Source: Myoxocephalus aenaeus
Taxonomy: Eukaryota; Chordata; Actinopteri; Perciformes; Cottidae
Length of the DNA stretch: 64,000 nucleotides
Direction: 5' to 3'
NCBI GenBank assembly: GCA_038501785.1
Contig: JBAMJR010000031.1
Coordinates: forward strand, 4,843,501-4,907,500
Below are positions 59,026 to 64,000 of the stretch, in pieces. The first letter of the stretch is position 1; the number at the start of each line of letters is the position of its first letter. The position numbers and the translations under genes were made by a program. The notes beneath the pieces are model-generated. The model was not told the origin of the DNA. It saw only the letters and a list, made by a program, of their open reading frames with translations, and made no database searches.

Positions 59026-60095
59026 GTAGACATAGTGTAATTACCGTCTTGCGGGTGAGTGTAATAAAGCTAGACCCATATCCCACTGGCCCCGGGGCCC
59101 CTGGTAATGGTTTTTATGGCTACCGTTATTGCCACACCGCTACACCAGGAAATACATATGAGGATAGGCTTCGCCTTAAAGCCCAGAGCTCACGGCGTCA
59201 GAAAAAAAGAGCTTCAAAGCTACGGTTCAAAGACCGGCTGCGACACAGGTTTCAGATCATCGGATCTCTATTCAAAGATGTCAACATTTGCATAAATGAG
59301 AACATCTACATTTACATAAAAAAGACAGGACTGTCCTTCTATAGGGTTTTCTCATTGGGTTTGGCAACAGGTTTGAGGAGAACCAGGAGTAAACACAGAC
59401 TGGGTGACACCTGACTGCATGCTACTCATGAAATATTGATATTTTTCAAAAAATACCGGGGCTTCTCACAGCACACTACGAGGGAGGAAAGCTGCCTTAT
59501 CTGGTTTAAAGAAATAAAGAATGGTCTAGAGCTCAGGTTTTAAAAGAAACTAAGTGTGGCTGTGTTGCCGGTGGAGATCTCATAGTCCAGCTTGCAGCCA
59601 AATCTACTGAAAGGAGTGAGGGAAATGAAATGCTAAAACTTATCATTTCTTTCTGCATACAAAACAGCTGTAATCTAATGTGAACTGTTCAATTGAAGCT
59701 GTTTTGGTTGAGGCATGACTGAGCATTTCTGAAACCTTTCTGTCTGTGTCTCTCTCTCCACTTCTGTTCCTCTCCTCCTCCTCTGTCTGAGTGAGGATAA
59801 ATTAGCGGAAGGAATTCAGAGCAAGCCTGCTTAGACGAAGGTTTAAAAAAGCTTTGATCAGGACCCATGCCAGTAATCTGACAAATCCATAAGGGGAGCA
59901 CCTCAAATCAAGTTTTTTTGTAAGAGGCTATATATTGCCTGAGCAAGTCACCATGCCCTGTGTTTATAAATATTTGTTTACTCCATGCTACCTGCTGATA
60001 ATGAACAAGTGATTACACACCTTCTGGTCATATAATGGTTTGATCATGTGGTGTTCATTATTCAAAATGTTCATTATTCTCTATGTATGTACAGT

Positions 60096-60097
<2 letters not shown>

Positions 60098-60177
<80 letters not shown>
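60098..60177. repeat. (TG)n microsatellite
   Basis: About 40 uninterrupted TG units. Confidence 0.97.
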
Positions 60178-60178
<1 letters not shown>

Positions 60179-60860
60179 AGCCAGCTGGGAAATAGATAAG
60201 AAACCCCCACTAGTTTTAAATACTGCACTCCAGGTAGAGATAATTTCACTATGTCTTTTTACTTTGGCCACTCAGTCAGCACCCTGACCTGGAAGGCAAG
60301 GAGCACAGTGTGGACAAAGCTAACTTAAGGACGATAGCACACTGCGATCAGAGGGGTATAATGAAAAATAGCTTCTCAATTTAATTCATTAGCCGCTCAC
60401 CGTGGTCTCTCACAGTTCACAAATGATCCAAAAGCCTTGCGGAGAGAAAGGATTATAGAGCTGTCATAATACCCCCTCCTCCATAAAAGAGAGGGGGGGG
60501 GGGGGGGGGTTAATGGATCGGCAGATTAGTCAAATGAAAACGGAGAAAAAATTAAACAGAAAGAAAGAAGAGGCAATAGATAAAAGCCAAATTAAATCTA
60601 ATATTGATGGTCACATCTTTTCTGACACACATGCATGTGTTCTTTCAAGACCACAAGAAAAACGATGAGCTCTAGCTGGAGTAGGATGTGGTATTTCATC
60701 TACAAAAAACGTGTCAACTCCTTCTATCTATTTTTAGACATTTAGGCAGACAGTGCAGGAAAACTCACAAATAGTTCAGGGGAAGTTGGCGGGCTCTAGC
60801 ATCAGAGAGTCAACTTGAGTCAAACTGCAGTGATGGTGATGAGGGGTTTTAAGGTCAGGA

Positions 60861-60861
<1 letters not shown>

Positions 60862-60929
<68 letters not shown>
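60862..60929. repeat. (CA)n microsatellite
   Basis: About 34 CA units, starting just after GCGC. Confidence 0.97.
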
Positions 60930-60931
<2 letters not shown>

Positions 60932-61324
60932 TATATCAAGCCAACGGTCAGCAAGGTGAGTGGGGGGAATTATGGCCACAGCAACAAAAGTGTGCCATGC
61001 GACCTTATCAAACCCTGTCCTATTGCTTTCCTTTACCTCCCCTTTCCTTTTCATTGCCAGAGTTCATTTTGCCCTTTCTATCCCTCCCCTGAAAAGTTCA
61101 CCATCCACATCATCTCTCTGAATTAGAAAGGAAGATCTCCTTAGTTAGGCTACAACAAAAAAAGTGTTTGTATGTGTGAGAGATAGAGATAAAGGAGATA
61201 GATAAAATGTACCAGTTTAATTTGTAACACCTAACACCTTTAGACGTCTCAAAATTAAACCTGCCTACTCAATCCTATAACATTTAAAGCTCCATCTGTA
61301 TCACTCACTTGCTCTCCTCTGTCT

Positions 61325-61326
<2 letters not shown>

Positions 61327-61356
<30 letters not shown>
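61327..61356. repeat. (CA)n microsatellite
   Basis: About 15 CA units; a further short CA run lies at about 61532-61551. Confidence 0.93.
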
Positions 61357-61359
<3 letters not shown>

Positions 61360-62253
61360 AGAAACAAATGAGTTATTTCATCCGCCCAAAAGATGCTTTG
61401 TCTCTTCAGCACGTTCTCCCACTAAACACCTCCCACTGCGTTCACTGCTTTAGTAAACTCGACATGATACTTGGTGCTGTTTCCAAGCTACTGTTGCTAC
61501 GGATGTCAGTCAACACCCTGCATGCACGCACGCACACACACACACACACACCCCATCACTGCCATTAAATAACCAGCTTATTTGTACTAACGGTCTGCCA
61601 CTGAAACGTGTGTTAAGCAGATTAATATGTTGAGGACTTGGCTGTGTTGGCATGCCAGCAGCGCAGCTTCAGGTTTGTTATGACTCAACCCCACCGAGAG
61701 TGAAATGAAAGTCTCAGAAGTGGCGTGATAGTTACAGAGAGACCATTTACGACTACTAATACTAACGCCTTTAAATGAAAGGAAAATAACTTTTTTTCTC
61801 CTGCTTGTACTCAAACCTGGTTTACATGGTGCTGTGGTTACAGGGCACTTAATGCGTTTACTCAAATTTCCACACATCTGTCTGTGTCCGTCGACCACCC
61901 GCTACTCTAAATCCAGATGGCTCTCTACTTAATTTATTTTTAATTAGTATGAGGTGTAATTACTATGGGCTAATGATTTACAAAAGGCTGCGAGTCCCTT
62001 CTACCCACGCTGTTGACTGTGCACTACAATCCAATACAGTCTTTTGACTTTGGCCCACCTTATTCTACATGAGCTACTTCCTGTTAAGCTGATCATCTTA
62101 AATCATTGATATGATATGAATTCAATTTTAACTGAGGGATTTTGACACCTGAGAGAGAGGCGAGACAAGACGTATCAGTCTGTTGATTCTTAAAAAATGC
62201 TCATTATTAAACAACTGTGTTACAAAGTAGAAGTTCCTCCCACACAAATAATA

Positions 62254-62324
62254 TTTGGCTGAATACAGACACAGAAACACAACAACTTGCTGTTGTCGTG
62301 TTTCTGTGTCTGTATTCAGCCAAA
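62254..62324. repeat. Near-perfect 71-bp palindrome
   Basis: The left arm TTTGGCTGAATACAGACACA..., about 33 bp, is matched by the right arm ending ...TGTATTCAGCCAAA. There is one unpaired base and a loop of about five bases (TTGCT). It could form a stable hairpin in RNA of either strand. It is shorter and simpler than a typical MITE. Confidence 0.92.
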
Positions 62325-63677
62325 GACAATCAATTGACACCGATGTGTCACCGATAGTTTAAAATATGCCCAGATAGTCCAAAATATAAATCCATGGGTA
62401 GGACATGGCGTCTATAGTTATCATGAGGCGAGATCAAGTCAAGCAGATCATTTTAGTGTGTTACAGCTGTTCTATGCAGCAATCTGTGGGTACATTTGTA
62501 TTTAGATGAATAAAACAAATGGCAGAAATCAATATTATTTAACTTTGCAGCTACTTCATTATCTATGTAAGAATTAGAATATCTTCACCGTCAACGTAAC
62601 AAAGTCAGACTGCAGGATACGTACCAGTATTCTCTAAATAAGACATTAATTCATAAATTATAATAGTTTAGGGCACTGAAAGGGAGAAATCAATACTTGC
62701 CAAGTACAAGAGACGTCAGAAGCTAAACATTATGTTTCCTTTGTCAAGGTTTGCCACTAAATGTTCCCAGGTATAAAGCAACCTCACTAATCATAGTCAA
62801 TCTTTTAAGTAAATTAAATGTGTAATTTAAAAAACTACATTGCCTTCAGGGACTAGCAGAGTGAATTGTTCATGCTGGTGTGGGTCTCTAAATTATAGAC
62901 GTGATAACTCGTTCAGGTTGGTGGCGGGTGGATGATTTATACGTACCCGTAGATTTGAGTGACGTTAGAGTTGATCTGAGCATCACTCCACGCGTTTTTT
63001 TCGGAGACATAATAGCTTACACTATTAGAATTTAAGCAAATACCATTGCCAGACCATCTGTACAGTCCATCTTTTCTTCACACTTGGTTTTACACTAGCT
63101 TTCAGAAGTTAGGCACATCACCCACGTATATTGGTAAATTAGCTATTGTTAATCTCCCTATCTCACACAATTTATGTGTGCTCAATGGTCTATATAGTCG
63201 TTCACAGTTGGACCCACAAGGGGGAACCAGAAGCTCTCCATCAACATTGCAGCAAGAATTTATTTTTAATTAAGTCTAAAATATTGATGTTAGATGATAT
63301 CTACACCATGAGTGGAGGCCACTGTGTGCCCCAGAATAGACCCAACAAATATATGATTTTGTATGTTTTTTTTACTGCATGTAAGTACACATTTTCTTTT
63401 TTAGCCTACTAATGAACTTGATGTCACAGCCATGATCAAAAGGTTGATTTCAAACTTTGCAGAGGGAGAGACATTTTCCAGGCAACCCAACAGGGCTCTG
63501 AACCTTTTCCGTTTTTCAGAACTAAAATGTGTTAAAAAGTTGTAATTTGGCTGATTGTGCTAACGAGCAGCGAAAGAACAAATGCCAGATGTCCTACTAC
63601 AACCCACAGAAAACACTTATCAATGTGGGAGCTGCTGATCCCTTTCAAAAACAACACTAATTGCTGAACCATGCACT

Positions 63678-63691
63678 GTTTCCATAGTAAC
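63678..63691 (+). promoter_or_regulatory. RFX X-box-like motif
   Basis: GTTTCCATAGTAAC matches the X-box consensus GTNNCCATRGNAAC at all fixed positions. It is not within a recognised repeat. Confidence 0.45.
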
Positions 63692-63836
63692 CGCCAAAAC
63701 TATTTGCTTCTTTGAGGCCTCTACCTCATGAAGTAATATCACACTTGGGTTCATTGTAACGACAAGCCAATAAGCATTCGCACATTTTCAGTTTTGCGTC
63801 CCCTCGGTACGGGAAATACGAAATTAACACATTTTA

Positions 63837-63892
63837 TTTTCAATTAAAACATTTAATTTTCAATTAAAACATTTAATTTTCAATTAAAAAAA
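63837..63892. repeat. 20-bp minisatellite TTTTCAATTAAAACATTTAA
   Basis: Two full units and a partial third, nearly identical. Each carries CAATTA, a homeodomain-type core. Confidence 0.92.
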
Positions 63893-64000
63893 GAAAACTG
63901 CTAATTTTCTTGCGATGCAGTAGTGAAAAACGGTACGTAGTGTCCTTATTACATAAGAATGCATATGAGTAAAGTGCATAAAGAGAGATCAGAGGTCAGA

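Larger units (their letters stand above)
57484..64000. other. Right flank; repeats and candidate regulatory motifs only
   Basis: Contains GA, CA and TG repeats, a poly(G) run (about 60489-60509), a 71-bp palindrome (62254-62324), a 20-bp minisatellite (63837-63892) and two RFX X-box-like motifs. A segment at 61915-61990 is rich in TAATTA-type homeodomain motifs. No exon, rRNA, tRNA or snRNA recognised. Confidence 0.45.

Overview
The window looks like teleost fish DNA, probably from a spiny-rayed (percomorph) fish. It is gene-poor, very rich in long CA/GA/TA microsatellites, and packed with short non-autonomous hAT elements, a piggyBac relic and Ty3/gypsy pieces of the kinds common in fish genomes. 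Most open reading frames are microsatellite translations or chance frames.

The only host gene I can support is on the minus strand. A short exon at 46953-47042 encodes 30 residues starting [12 protein letters not shown] and ending in a clean phase-0 splice donor. I recognise this as the amino terminus of the TRPM3 cation channel. About 47 kb to the left (46952 to 1) is therefore read as trpm3 intron. The right part (about 47.5 to 64 kb) is read as 5' flank or intron of a longer upstream transcript. The GC-rich stretch just upstream of the start codon holds a 47-codon upstream ORF whose stop overlaps the trpm3 start as ATGA. It also holds a strong donor/acceptor pair (134 nt apart) that could remove the start of that upstream ORF. 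An RE1/REST-like site lies in the intron at 39643-39663, a CTCF-like site at 49750-49766, and RFX X-box-like sites at 59012 and 63678.

Transposon layout, left to right: hAT MITE 7534-8279 (perfect 8-bp duplication, large internal inverted repeat); TA-centred palindrome 9752-9931; solo LTR 11711-12098 (5-bp duplication); hAT MITE 14427-14883; hAT MITE 15825-16251 with a later tandem duplication across its edge; piggyBac relic 17275-20302 (TTAA flanks) containing seven 67-bp repeats and a hAT/ZBED fragment; a 4.8-kb Ty3/gypsy relic 22684-27515 of apparent Gmr1-like type, holding two nested DNA transposons; fish MITEs at 27.6, 37.7, 40.2 and 44.2 kb; a LINE 3' tail at 54.46 kb; and a hAT deletion derivative 56023-57475 with transposase remnants at both ends.

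Boundaries marked by target-site duplications were read directly from the sequence. Family names come from memory of repeat families and were not checked against any database.
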